Of a stretch of 64,000 nt of DNA, positions 1 through 13,409 are shown in pieces. Position 1 is the stretch's first letter; the number at the start of each line of letters is the position of its first letter. The notes below the pieces were generated by a model. That model made no database searches. It worked only from the letters and a program-made list of their open reading frames with translations, and had not been told where the DNA came from. The translations under genes were made by a program, and so were the position numbers. This DNA comes from Oasisia sp. SBJ-2009 (taxonomy: Eukaryota; Annelida; Polychaeta; Sabellida; Siboglinidae): assembly GCA_964017155.1 (NCBI GenBank), contig OZ024858.1, positions 24,190,323 through 24,254,322 of the forward strand, written 5' to 3'.

Positions 1-13
1 TGTGCTGTTGCAG

Positions 14-198
14 ATGAGGTGAGGATTGATGCTCCTGGCTCTCTCGTCCATGCCGCCATTGCCAGCGAGGGTCTTGGGTAAGTCCTCGTCTAAAGATACG
101 TTGCACATACACATGTCCATCTCTTATAAAGACATAAAGGTACACATGCACCGCACGAACACATCACACTGAAATACACTAGCATCACATATGCACAC

Positions 199-257
<59 letters not shown>

Positions 258-3200
258 CACACACACACACACACACATACACACACATACATACATGCAC
301 ACACACATCTTTTCTTGCTATTAAACTGCCAAAAATAAATATAATTTACTACCTTTCAAAATGTTTCAACCATATGATTAAAAGCCAGCATCAGGCGAGG
401 CAGTGACATTTTTGAAAACAGGGACTTCATCTGAGAAACATATTTCTAGCCACGGAGATTGTGCTGTGACATGACAGTCGTGTGTGTTGTTCTTCAGTCT
501 GGGAGACAGCAAGTTGTTGGCCCAAGGTGTGCTTCTGCATGTGCTTGGCACTGGACCCTACGTTAAGTACGGCATCAACAATGCGACATCCAAGTTGGGC
601 AAGGCTGCGGCAGCCAACACCACCGGCGCATTCTCTGTGAGTTCACACATCTGCAGCAACTTGATACTCACATCATGCAGCATGTATCTTTGCCAGGATT
701 GTAGAGATACCTGCCATTCAGGCCGTCTGTGCCCATGCATATGCATTGAATCCAAGTGCCTTCATGCTGAGTTGCTTTGGAAAGATTTCAGAACAAATTG
801 TTTTAACAGGCAGGTCTGAGTGTTATTGTATCAACCCTTACCGACAGTGCGAAGTTGACTAGTTTTCTGTGTTTTGACAGCTTGCCTTTGTAGACTTAGT
901 TCTTGTATATGCCAGATGGTAAGTTTCACAGCTAGTCACAGTAAACACAAGAGATGTATATTTAAAAAAAATCTTTTTATTAGATTAGGGCATAACTGGA
1001 TTATCTATGAATTGTTGTGCTTTCAGGCGACTGCCATCAGTGCCAGCTACTCAGACTCTGGTCTCTTTGGCTTCCAAGTCGTTGCCCCGGCTGAGGATGC
1101 TGCCAAGGTAAGTCACAGAAATGTCTCTTAACCGATTAGCACTCAAGTCGGGCATTGACGGTCACCTCGGTCGGCCATAGCCGGCCAGCGAATACATCAC
1201 AGCATTTGAATTCGTTTTACGTGGTTGCATCTAGTGACTAAGAGATGCAATAAATGCGACACCTATCTAGACATATAACATTAAATTGTGACTATTTTGG
1301 ATACTTCCGTTCTCAAAAATATTTACCGCGTTTTCGAAATTTAACAGCAATAGATTGTTTTTGGACATTTAAAAATGTTCTCCAGCCAGGAGTTGGCCAC
1401 GTGTACAGCTAAAATGTGTAATATATTATACAAAAATGTATACCAGTGTGTAGATAATTTAATGTTCTTTTAAATAAACCCAACTTGTAGCAGTAGAAAT
1501 CCAAGCATAAAAAATTACACCGCAACAAAGTAGTTATTTAACAAACAGTTTCAAACTGTCATAGTGTCAACCAAGAAATGGTCAACATATTTTAAAGTTA
1601 AAACAAACATTTTGACACCACTGTTTAGCTACCTTTATTATCTACAACATGCATACAACATGCTATTGCGAGAATTGAATAATAAAGGCGCTAGAGCAAA
1701 GACAAAGGCGCAAGCAATATTTTTAAACATCTAGGTCAAACATTTGAGGAGCCACAGGCGCCACGTTAAAATCGGCTGCGTGCTAATGGGTTAAATACTG
1801 TGTATATGAGAATAGTGCATACTATACTTGTGTGGCGTCTATATTCTCAAGAGTCTGAGCTCAGAGGTGCAGCACACCAGGGCTTTATGCAGGATCAAAT
1901 TATTGCCAGTCACATGTTTTGGTGGACACGTGGACGTTAACTGTTAAGCTAGTTTACAAACTTTCAAATTGTGCCTAATGACCTGAAATGGGCTACAAAC
2001 ACACATTTGACATCATTTACACTCACTTTCAAGGCATAACTAACAGTATCTATGGTTTTGGAAGACCTTTTTTTTGTTCCTTCATTTTTTACCCGTCCTC
2101 CATATTTCTACCCGTCCATATTCGTTTTTACCCGTCCAAATGACGGGTGGACGGGTCTCTAGATAAAGCTATGCAGCACACAAGGATATCATTAGGCATA
2201 ATCATGAAATTGCGATCGTCATCGAAGGTTTGGGCCGAAAATGTCATTTCTGACCCCCCTGGAAATAGGAACGTTACATTTTTTATTTAGGTAGATTAAC
2301 TCATGCAGAATTTGTAGTCATCGGCTTGGTATTTGAGCTTGGTATTTTACATTAAGGTGAAATTGAAAAATTAACTGAACACATTTGACATGGATATTTG
2401 TGGTAGCTCTGGTTGTCAATGGGTGAGACTGTTTTTTTTATATAGAAATGTGACGTTAAATACATAATAATTTGACTTGTCATTGTCGTGCAGTGCTTGA
2501 GTTACTGTCTCCCTTGTTTAAATGCGTGACTACATCACTGTGTATGTAGCATAATGTATATTGTAGACTACTGGTAATGTGTGTGTGTGTAGGTGCTGCA
2601 GGCGATGGTGGACACCACCAACAAACTCACGGAGGAGAAGATCCAGGATGCTGATGTGGTTCGCGCCAAGTGAGTCCTTTCAAACCTCTAAAACTCTTCA
2701 GTAATAATATTATTGACTCCTAATGTGCCAATATCCTCGAAGATGGGATAAAAAAAACCAAACGATTAAGTAATGTAATAAACGTAAACCATGCATGAGT
2801 TGAAAGCTTTAGGATTCTTGATTTATTTAGGTAGGCCAATCTGGTGAAAGGTGCATTGGACCTGTCTAGTGAAAAAAGGGCATTGTCCATTGAGAGGGGT
2901 TTGTTTTGACCAGTCCACTGAGAGAAGTTTTGCGTGGACTTATCCAATCAGAGTAACTTGTTATTGCACATTATGTTGGCCACTTGCATTGCTCACTTAC
3001 TCTCATTTCTTATGCAGTTAAAAAAGGAAACGTCCATTGAGAATGTGTGAATTGGACAAGTCCATATTGTTTGGACCAGTCTGATGAGAGGGTGTGTGGG
3101 TTGGCCCAGTCCACTAAGACCTCCCTCTGTGTTACAGGAAGCAGTTGAAGGTTGCGTTGGCGACGCGCATGGAGAACCAGGCTGACGTGCTCCAGTACAT

Positions 3201-4263
3201 GGGGATCACCTCGCTGCTGGGCGGACAGGTCCTCGCATACGACGACCTCGCCTCCGCCATCGACAAAGTCAGCGTCGCCGACGTATCGGAGGTCAGTGTT
3301 GCCATGGATACAACATTGTTGAAACGATCGCGGTGTTAACTGTCGAGGACAACGCTAAAATTGACTGTTTACGATGCAGAGCCCAGTTTCATGAAGCCGT
3401 GTAACTTTACGTGCAATTATGCGGTCTGCTGGTCGCAGCTAACATTGAATAGTCAATGCAGCTTACGGCCGGTGCATGAGACCAATTTAGCATTCGTGCA
3501 GCTAAATCAACATAGTATTGACCTAGTTAGGTCGCGGTGGGGAATCCCTTTATTTGTACTGTGTCTGAACAACCTTTTTCTTTCTAGCTGTCGCCTTTGT
3601 CATTTGTATAGCAAATGGGAAGCTATGATGAATGTAAAGGATATCCAGTGTAAACATTACAAATAATAATGTTGAGATTGTCGGGAGCATACCGTAAATA
3701 TTTCAACTAGCGTAAAGTTACGCCTACATGGTGCAACTGTGGAGCAGACTTGTGAAACGCAACTAGCGTAACTTTATGACGTTTTAGGCTTTCGACGGGT
3801 TATCGCCTGATATCGACGTCTTAAGTACGTTCCATGAAACTGGGCCCAGATTGTGAATCAACTAAAGAACTTTGTTGTTGTGACAAAGCGGTTACATTGC
3901 CCACTCATTGTGCCCCACTGACACCTCATTCAGTTCTTTCGGAATTACACCCATTTTGCTACTGTTATCACACACTATTTCATGTTGCTATCTTTTTAAT
4001 TTACGTAATCACATTCATAGGTTAATGAAATGCGGAAAGTTGTTTCAGAATTGCAGCTGAATTAAAAATGTCTATTCCTGTCTCAGTTGCTATATATCGC
4101 GGTGAAAATTTGGAGCAAAGGATTTGTATTGATTACACATAACGGGACAGTTGATAACTGGTGATGTGTGTTTTAGGTCGCGAAGAAGGTGATCACAGGC
4201 AAGCCAGCCATGGCTGTAGTGGGCAACCTGATGAACACGCCATACCTTGACCAGCTCCTCTAG
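14..4263 (+). CDS. UQCRC2: Cytochrome b-c1 complex subunit 2, mitochondrial (C-terminal half, 6 exons)
   Basis: Core protein 2 of respiratory complex III, an inactive M16-peptidase-fold subunit on the matrix side of the inner mitochondrial membrane. Exons: 14-77, 498-636, 1027-1107, 2593-2669, 3138-3291, 4177-4263 (TAG stop). All introns are GT-AG, and the phases sum to 199 codons plus stop. The translation shows family landmarks in order: SLVHAAIASEGLG, HVLGTGPYVKYG, ISASYSDSGLFGFQVV, then a C-terminus GNLMNTPYLDQLL that parallels vertebrate UQCRC2. The first exon starts inside a codon, so the N-terminal half lies left of the window. Introns 3, 4 and 5 hold two MITE families and a diverged repeat. 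Identification is from remembered family sequence; confidence is high because the similarity is collinear over all six exons. Confidence 0.93.
193..307. repeat. (CA)n microsatellite with T interruptions
   Basis: Run of CA dinucleotides with a few ATG/TAC interruptions in UQCRC2 intron 1 (78-497). It produces long Cys-Val or His-Thr reading frames on both strands that are not genes. Confidence 0.95.
1132..1790. mobile_element. piggyBac-type MITE, flanked by TTAA
   Basis: TTAA at 1128-1131 and 1791-1794 flanks a 659-bp segment. Its ends are inverted: CCGATTAGCACTCA on the left, and the reverse complement of the right end reads CCCATTAGCACGCA. A TTAA duplication plus a CC(C/G)-TTAGC terminus is the piggyBac pattern. 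The interior has no transposase frame, so it is non-autonomous. It lies in UQCRC2 intron 3 and starts about 20 bp after the donor. Confidence 0.7.
1878..2172 (-). mobile_element. MITE family R1, copy 1 of 4
   Basis: About 290 bp matching, in reverse, segments at 35742-35998, 37811-38095 and 61212-61514. Short inverted termini (GCTTTATGCA-type) and internal repeats of an ACCCGTCC/GGACGGGT motif define the family. There is no coding capacity. It lies in UQCRC2 intron 3. Confidence 0.75.
2840..3122. repeat. Diverged tandem repeat next to UQCRC2 exon 5
   Basis: Recurring GGAC(C/A)AGTC(C)A-TGAGAG-type phrases (for example around 2852, 2912, 3035, 3073 and 3107) at irregular spacing, ending about 15 bp before the exon 5 acceptor (3136-3137). 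It looks like an old, decayed minisatellite. The unit length is unclear. Confidence 0.5.
3381..3845. mobile_element. MITE with GCCCAGTTTCATGAA-type inverted ends
   Basis: Left end GCCCAGTTTCATGAA and right end TTCCATGAAACTGGGC are inverted copies 465 bp apart. Internal GTAACTTTACG / CGTAAAGTTAC phrases are also inverted (3402 and 3711). No transposase is present. It lies in UQCRC2 intron 5. The target-site duplication is not clear. Confidence 0.6.
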
Positions 4264-4528
4264 TGGATGTCATCAACACATATCAAACGGGATACAGTGT
4301 AGCTCACTATGCATTCGCAGTGGACACCCCATTTAGGATTTCGGGATGGTTGTCAGGGAACTAACTGTACCAAAGATTACGAAGCATGGACCTTGTTAGA
4401 GACGTGCCACAGGCCCCAGCCGCCTGGCGTCCATTGTTGAGGGCATCGATGTATTTAAGGACATACATTTGACAGAGTAAATGGAACAGTTACCTTATAA
4501 GGTGAAATGTGGTTTTGCCGAGATGGTG

Positions 4529-4534
4529 AATAAA
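4529..4534 (+). terminator. Polyadenylation signal of UQCRC2
   Basis: Canonical AATAAA 266 bp after the UQCRC2 stop codon on the same strand. It is the first AATAAA downstream. Confidence 0.7.
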
Positions 4535-5723
4535 TCGCCCAGTTACGGGTTAAGAGACAACTTTGATTGCCTTGTGTATGTTTTGTCGTTTTATTCTGCA
4601 AGCAGAGTGTCTTAAGCAAAATGGTTCGAAGATAATTTTAGGGCTGCAGAAATATTGCATGTATCAGCTGTAGAGATAATATTATCTTATAGCTATTTGA
4701 ACACATTTTGACAATGTGTACACATAAAGGCAAACAGTGCCATTATAGATCATTTTATTTTAAAAAGCTATAATTATAAATCAGTCACAGACAGATGTTT
4801 GAAGCTTAGTATCCACATGTTACATATAATGTAATCACATTCACAACATATGGTGGTCACATATAAACAGTGTCATATATAGTGGTCACATATAACTGGC
4901 ATCACAGACAACAAACACAGACACGGACCAGATTATACGCGATGGCTTCATAAGCTTTCATAACGTGGCAAAACTAAAAACAAGCGTTTTGTACAGGTTT
5001 AATCCACTGGCAATCCCAATGATGGTTCACGTCGATTATGAAATATCCAAAAAATACAGTCAATGCCGTCCAGTTTCAACTGATGTGATATTATGACCAA
5101 GACATTGACATCCCCACTGTTCTGATAGCCACAGCAGCATCAGAATACTGGTGCTACTACAGTGTATTAGTATCTATCAGGTTACATTTCTCAGTATGCA
5201 AGGAGACCACCGATCTGTCAAGCTTTACGTTATTACACTTTGCAAAAGACCAGGAACAATTCCGCCGCAGATGGGTGACTGCTCATATGCTCAATTTCTT
5301 TGTGTTGTTTGTAAAACAAGGATTGGCGTGGACTGGTGTTGGTCTATAACAGTGCAAGAAAATGCAAGAAGGCTTTTGTCCAAATGAAAGATTGCGCGAA
5401 ACATCTTCTGGGTCTGACATAAAAATTATCCAGACATGAAGTATCCAGAACATATGCTTGAAATTCTATGAAATGAATGAAGACAGGAATATTGACACAC
5501 AGAAACATGAAACCGTCTGCTTGCATATCCACTATTTCACACATCCACGTGAACTTTGACGAAAGCCTACAGGAGCCAGTCTCCTGCTTCTAGATGTGAT
5601 AATAAAATTACTCTGATTGTCCACGACATTAAATTCGTATGTAAATTTGTTTGTTTAACCTGCATGAAATGACAAATATTCACACATGAAACTGTCCGCT
5701 TGCATATCCACCATTTCATACAA
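4535..5723. other. Convergent 3' intergenic spacer (UQCRC2 / METTL14)
   Basis: The genes on either side end toward each other here. I see no further coding exon. TTTATT at 4754-4759 (AATAAA on the minus strand) is a candidate METTL14 poly(A) signal, which would give it a ~1 kb 3' UTR. Nearly identical phrases with TTGCATATCCAC (5520 and 5700) indicate a short local duplication just beyond the METTL14 stop. Confidence 0.5.
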
Positions 5724-8700
5724 TCACCTCTGATGTCCACCCCTGCCCCACCCTCCATACCCACCCCTCTGTCCCCCCCTCCCACCCCATCCCCCAGCTC
5801 CGCCACCCCTCATCTGCTGACCGCCCATCGAGTTCATCCCACCCCGCATTCCCGGCCCGCCCATCTGGGGAGGCCCCCCTCGCTGTCCACCCCCCCGGGA
5901 CCCGCCCCTCTGTCCGCCACCCCCCTGGCCCTGCCCCTTCTGCTTGGGCGGGGGCGACTTGGGGCGGAGTCGCTCGACGTCCTCTGTACATCCGGTCAGC
6001 GTCCCGTTCGGCTCCTTGAAATAGCTATTATAGATCGCCGGATCAAAGTTACTGGTGGTCAGTCCGGGCCCAATGGTCAGCCAGCCCGGCCGGATGGTCG
6101 TGTCGCGTCCAAAGATGTGTAGTCGACGCCGACCGAGGCAGAAGTGTTCGATGAGGTGGAATATCTCGACTGGTTTCTCGTCGCTTCCGTACGGTTTCTC
6201 CTCGTCTATGATCAGGTCGATGTCCACGTTCGCGTGGATGAAGTCGCCATCGGTGCTCCGTCGCACCGTCCCTCGAATACCCATCAGGCAGTGCTCCTGG
6301 AGACAGCGAACGAATCAAGCGTTAGAAGTAATCTCCCGCGTAAAGTCTGCATTTTATAGTAAAATCCTGACATCGTGCAAGCGATATTTATTCAGCTGCC
6401 AAAACATTGTTTTGATCTTTATTTGGTTGGCGACTGTTGATCTATGGTCATGTTTGATACACGATGTTGCCAAGTTTGTACCTTTGTCCTCTGGAAGATG
6501 GAGCGAGATTCGAGGTTCTTATTGTGACTTGGGTTCTGGATGTTGGTCTTGATCCAGCAGATGTCCTCGCACCTGCGGAAGCCCCACTTCTTGAGACACT
6601 GCAAACAGACGACCACGTCACACGCAGGTTGATTACATCACAAATATAACATATTACTACATATGACTATGAGCAATTACATGTACTCTGTAAAAAGAGG
6701 GTAAGCGATTACAGTTACTTTCTCGTGCTCTCTATTAGGCCGACTTCGATTGAGCTATGCGAGTAACTCGCGTAACCTGAGTCCCAATCGAACAGCCGAG
6801 ATCACTCGAGCACGTGACCATTTTTTACCTAGATTAGCTACTCGAGGCAATCGCGAGTTTGACAGAATCCACTCGAGTAACTGACGTCATTAGCAGTGAC
6901 AGCAAACAGGGAACGGAGGCCCCTACTGCATAAGAAATTAATTAAACATTATCATTTAAATATGGATTAAAGTCACCACATTCTATGAATTATAATTAAA
7001 GTCCAAGAAGATGAATGTCACAATTTACACACTAACCAACTGATTATTTTTATTTATTTACATAAGGGGTTTATGTCCGTGATCACGATCATCGGTGTTC
7101 AGTTGGATTACGCGCATAGTACTGCACGTGCAGGGTTACACGAGTAACTCATGTAGCTCAATCGAAGTCGGCCTTAGATGTACAGCTTCACCATTGTCTT
7201 TTAGCATCTTCAGCTTCATGATTGTGGGGAGCGGTGGTCGCGCGGTAGAGCGCCGGACTGTCAATCGAGGGGACGGTGGTTCAATCCCACCTACCGCCAT
7301 TTCGAAACTTAGGCAATTTCGTTCACCCCACATTTGCCTGTGTCTTTCGGAAGAGACACTAAACGCCGGTGGTCCCTTCTATCTGGTGTCTATGCCAGGA
7401 GAAGTAAAAGATCCCACACAGGGGGTAAATGTGTAACCTGTAGTGGACTCACTAATTCTAGAGAAGGACAATTCCTGCATTAGCCCAAGTTTGGGCTGTT
7501 TGGAGGAAAACCACCTAAGAATGGTGCCAGGCATGGTTGATGAGATCATGACTTTCTCAACATCTACAGAGAAGTCAGTTAATTGAACACTGGAGAGTTA
7601 TAAAAATAAATAGGTCAACAAGAAAAGACCGTCTTTCACGGGAGACCATATCCACCAGTGTCTATGGCCAGGTACTCATTCATACAGCTGAGTGAACTAA
7701 AGCTATTTTGAGTGAACGAAAGAACTGGCCGAAGGTTGACACTTCAGCGCAGGATTCAACCCCCTTAGCCAAGAGTCCGAAGCTCCTGCCACTTGTGTTA
7801 GTCCTGTTAAGAACTGGGGCTGAACGAGACCGTAACATGTATAGAGAAATCAGTTGTTTGAACACTGCAGGGGTCAGAGGTCACAGCACATTTAGTGTGA
7901 CCCACACAAATGCAGTACATAAGAATTATTATTGGAAATATTTTGAGAAAACAAATTGTGAAATAAATAAAATAGCTAAGCTATACTAGCAGATTCACTG
8001 CTATGATGTGTCTGCAGTGCACTAGTGCATGTTAGGCTGAGGGTAGTTAGCAAAGTGATTTGTAGCCATTTTTGTTAAAATGTAGATGCAGAAAAACGCA
8101 GTTATTTTGGTCAGTATTGGTGGGCAGCGCACATGCTTGCATTTTAAAAAAGAGCCAGAGGTCTGTGACCTAATGAAGTTTGATGAGCTACGTCAAGTCA
8201 CATACCTTTGGCTCTTCTAAAATGCAAACATGTGCACTGCTCACCAATATTGACCAAAATAACTAAATTTTTCTGCATCCACAGGGTCACGTTAACACAA
8301 ATGGCTACAAATCACATGATTGCAGTGACCGTGTCAAAATAAAATAAAATTCTCAGGTTCTGTTTCCTTACAATCTGACAAAACGTTAACATGGCTGCCG
8401 ATGGGAAAATCAACTGTGCTGTGCAGAAGGATGTAAAGAAACACACAAACAAAACCTATGTGTCGCTACACTATTATTATATTTATTTTGTACTCATTAC
8501 CCGTATTTTATATGTTTTATTGCTGTCATTTCAAATACTCTGTATGCTTTTTATGTTTTATGTATCGTTGCTTTACACTTGTTTGTCGGAAAATAGCTCA
8601 GATGAGCTAATGTTATAAAATTCAAATGTAAGCCGACGTTAAATAAAGCTTCTTGCATCTTGTACTTACACTCCTGGCTGCGTCGAGGCCATCGCTGGAG

Positions 8701-8814
8701 CCGCACCAGATCCATATGAATGACCGCGGAGCTGCAATCTGCTCAATCTCGATACGTGCGATCTGCAGACATATGCACAAGGTTGGCTTAATGTCCAACA
8801 TGGGTCAGTTTATC

Positions 8815-8846
<32 letters not shown>

Positions 8847-11800
8847 CAATAATAATAACCTTACAACCTTATAAGTCTTTGTTAGCAGTATAACTATTAC
8901 AAGCAGGCATCTCATTTAATTGATTAATCTTATTCAAAATATATTTTGGGGAGGATGACCATTACTTCTGATTATGAAAATATTACTGACAAAACTGCAG
9001 TGACAAAGGTCATATTTGCTTCATCCATAAAAACAGTATAACAATGAATAGCAAACATAATATAGGAGACAGCTGGTTAGATTAAATTTGATGTATGAAT
9101 ACTTGGTAGTTTGACAGATGGTATTACACAAAGAACACATTAAGTATAATTAACCAGCGACTGTTTCGAGACAAAAAACAGCAGCAAATTGGCACGTGGC
9201 CAAACTAAGTATCCTGCGGTCAGTGCTGGTCAGTGCCTACCTCGTCCCAGCTCCAGTAGCGGTTACTACTGGCCCCAACTGTCCGCTGGTACTCTTCAAG
9301 GGGAGGCTCTATCAGGATCACGTCAAATTTGCTGCCGAGGTCACGCAGGTCAAACATGTCAGGGTCACACTGGAGGTACCTACAGATCAAACATGTCAGG
9401 GTCACACTGGAGGTACCTACAGGTCAAACATGTCAGGGTCACACTGGAGGTACCTACAGGTCATACACGTCAGGGTCACACTTTAGGTATCTGCAGGTCA
9501 AACATGTCAGGGTCACACTGGAGGTACCTACAGATCAAACATGTCAGGGTCACACTGGAGGTACCTACAGGTCAAACATGTCAGGGTCACACTGGAGGTA
9601 CCTACAGGTCAAACACGTCAGGGTCACACTTTAGGTATCTGCAGGTCAAACATGTCAGGGTCACACTGGAGGTACCTACAGATCAAACATGTCAGGGTCA
9701 CACTGGAGGTACCTACAGGTCAAACATGTCAGGGTCACACTGGAGGTACCTACAGGTCAAACACGTCAGGGTCACACTTTAGGTATCTGCAGGTCAAACA
9801 TGTCAGGGTCACACTGGAGGTACCTACAGGTCAAACATGTCAGGGTCACACTGGAGGTACCTACAGGTCAAACACGTCAGGGTCACACTTTAGGTATCTG
9901 CAGGTCAAACATGTCAGGGTCACACTGGAGGTACCTACAGATCAAACATGTCAGGGTCACACTGGAGGTACCTACTGGTCAAACATGTCAGGGTCACACT
10001 TGAGATACCTGCAGGTCAAACATGTCAGGGTCACACTTGAGATACCTACAGGTCAAACATGTCAGGGTCACACTTGAGGTACCTGCAGGTCAAACATGTC
10101 AGGGTCACACTTTAGGTACCTGCAGGGTCACACTTGAGGTACATACATGTCAAACATCACAGGGTCACACTGGAGGTAATGCCAGGTCAAACATGTCAGG
10201 GTCACGCTTTAGGTAATGCCAGGTCAAACATGTTACACTCATACAGTAAATGTTTGTGGACAAAATGTGAAACATTTGGCTGTGTGTGACCCATCCAGTG
10301 CACCATGAAATATAATAGCAGCAAAAACACTTAACAATTTGCTGTTACTTTTTCTATTTTTTCAGACAAAACTCACAAACATTTGACTAAACATCCCAAA
10401 ATCTGACATTCACTGGCACGCTCTGTGCTAGTTATACCCAATGATGTTGTGCGTCGTAATGTAAAAACTGAAATTTCGATCACACTGAAAGTGATGTAGT
10501 CATACTTATTTACCTGCTGTGGGTTGTAAAACCCAAATGGTTAATGCCAACGTCCTATATAGGCCAGTAAGCAACACAATTCTTCTAAAAAAGTCTCAAA
10601 TGGCTGAAAACTCATAACAACATAACAAAGCTGGTCTCAATAAAAGTTCTTATATTGACTCCTTTAAACAAAAATTACTGATGGTTAATATATATTATTT
10701 CATTAGTTACTATAATCCCCCATTACCGACATGTCAACTTAAAGATTTGCGTATGAGCCATGCACCAAACACCCCCTCGCCCCTCAACCTGGCTACTCAC
10801 ATAGGGGGTGAATTTGTCTGCTGTATGAGTTTGTCTTTAAGTCGGATCAACTCCCTCAGCTTGGGGTATTCTTCAAATCTATTGGCGAGCCCTAGAACAC
10901 GAGAGAGGATCCTGAATGATGTAGGTACAGTGTTCAATGTACATTGTAGTGTTCAGTGTACAGTGTACATTGTGCAGTATACCTGGCACTTCTGACATGG
11001 AAATATCAGTTTTATTGCTCTCTATACATTTTAACTCTTCAGACAAGGTTTAAAGAGTTATGCAGCAGCACTGTCGAACCATTACACAATGAAGCACATG
11101 GTTTTGTTCATATACATAATATATGTAATAATTTTATTTAAAAACTTTCCAGCATTAGAAATAGCAATTTATACTATACATTGAGTGGTGATTAATCATC
11201 AATTCTACTGTTGTGAAAACTTATTTTAATTATTAAATCTCACTGACTAATTATATCCACCTCACCCACATTGCATTGAGTACACTGCATTGACGCAACC
11301 ACATCTCAATGATTACATCTCTGAATCACTCACACACTGGGTATTAACCCCATCTCACCAAGCACTCACCCACGTCCCTGATGTAGTTCTGAGGCCTCTC
11401 GCCAGTGTCTACAAAGTTCTGGCAGTAGTCGTTGTGTGGGTTGGCGCTCTGAGTGCCCTGTGAAATCACAAAACAGTCACTGCTAACACCAGCAGACAAA
11501 GAGGGAAACTATTTCCTCGGTGAAGTTTGTTGCAACTCTTAAAAGTCAAAGAAACTTGAACAAGAATATAAGAATGCATGTGCATCGGGAGACTGACACT
11601 TAACCACCATTTGACTGTTCACTGCTGTGTACTGCACGTATTGAGACTACTGTGCTGACACCTGGTAGAAACTGTAACAAATACCACGGTTAAGTTCATA
11701 ACAAACTCACCAAAAAAGGAAGTACACTGTAGTAGAAATGTAAGAAATTATGCGTTTAGTCCCAATACTAGTAGTTCATATGACATCGTCCTCTTCTCCC

Positions 11801-13321
11801 CCTGCACCAAAGTAGCTGCTATTTAATGAAACAACAGCTGTGGCCCAAAGTTGAACTCATAGTTCAACTTTTAGTCACCGGATTTTGAAAATATTTTTGC
11901 ACTGGTTTCTGAAGAAGTAGAGTATGACGTCTGAGACAACAAAGAAGGCGTGTGAACCTTGAGGAAGGCGCTGGAGTCCGTGTAGACTTCCTCCTCGTCC
12001 TGCTCCCCTTCGCGGTCCTTGGAGTACTACAACACACAGCATCAACTTCATCTAGAATCACACCTAGAACTGGCAATAACTGTTCAACAAACCTACCGGT
12101 ACTACTTATTTAAGTGTTACGCTATTTAATACCGTAGTAATTTTATTTATTTACATACCTGTACATAATTTTTTTTTCATTTATTTTAAAACACTAATAT
12201 TTGTCTTTTTGTATATAATAATAAATTATATTTTTTATGTCTTTTAAATTGTAATATGTTGTGAAGCGCCACAGATGATTATGGATGTGGCGCTATACCA
12301 AATAATTATAATTTTTATTATAATTATTATACGATCTGGTTTAGTAACAATAAAATATGGACAACGGTCAGACTGGGATGATGTTAATAGTACAAAACCA
12401 GGAACTAAAAAGCAGGATTTATAGGTCATGAAATAAACTGTAAATTAGAACACCTCGTGACAGTAGGAAAGACAAGTGGAAATGTGCAGTGTTTTAATTG
12501 TGATGCAACCCAGCTTAGAAATAGCACAACAGAACTGTGGAAGACAGACACTACTGACACTGGCGTGGAATGTGAAGGCCCTGATTACTATTGTCTGTAA
12601 GAAGTACAACAGTTAAAGGGCACTGATGACGTCTCACCCTGCGTGAGCCACTGGAGTCACCGCGACTCTTCCTCTTCTCTCCATCCTCTCGCGAGGTCCG
12701 TCTCTTTGCCTCTGGAGGTTCTGTCAGGTCACTGCAATGAAAATGTCAGTCAGGTGAAATTTGGATTATCCTTGTTTGTGATGTTGGTACTTGACGTGGA
12801 TTGCTTAAATGAATGAATATAAATGTGGATGGTTGTGCTGGGTTAATGTTGATACATACATTAAGGACATACAGTTTTAAGCACACATATCATATTAATG
12901 ATACTAATGAACCATTCACTTTAATCACATATAAGGCAAAGTACGTTCTGTCCAGATACAGTGTACACCTTCTTTTTATGATTTTGAATCACATAAAGGA
13001 CTGTTTTTATTTCAAGGATATTCATTTTAAATCTAAGAATGTTGGACTGTGTAGACAGACTAGACCAGACACCAATCACACCATTCAATATAGCAAATGC
13101 AACACAATTACCTTTGTTGTCATCTTAAGGATTGGGTGAGAAAACATGCAACAAGTCAACAAAATCCGTAGTTCGATTGTATTACGTGCCAGAGTGTTTG
13201 CTATGTACATGTCAAAGGTCCAGTAGGAACCTCTTTTAACAGGTGTCACGGTACTTCATTGTTGAACTGATGACAGTTAGACACCCAGACACATCTTGGA
13301 GGAAGTGTTATAATGTTATAA

Positions 13322-13409
<88 letters not shown>

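Noticed and set aside
5700..6122. 140-codon plus-strand frame rich in Pro
   Set aside because: Antisense of the METTL14 Gly/Arg-rich tail.
7095..7436. 113-codon frame and a possible true tRNA gene at 7226-7300
   Set aside because: The tRNA-like segment has boxes A and B but lacks a convincing cloverleaf and is followed by the SINE body repeated at 51147-51431; it is a SINE head.
7562..7866. AGAGAA(G/A)TCAGTT...GAACACTG pair as target duplication of an inserted SINE
   Set aside because: The two copies (about 7568 and 7844) are too long and diverged for a SINE target duplication; more likely an older local duplication.
9189..10216. Plus-strand frames with [14 protein letters not shown] repeats
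   Set aside because: Antisense reading of the METTL14 splice-site minisatellite.
9345..10230. CRISPR array
   Set aside because: Units are contiguous with no unique spacers, and the DNA is animal nuclear sequence.
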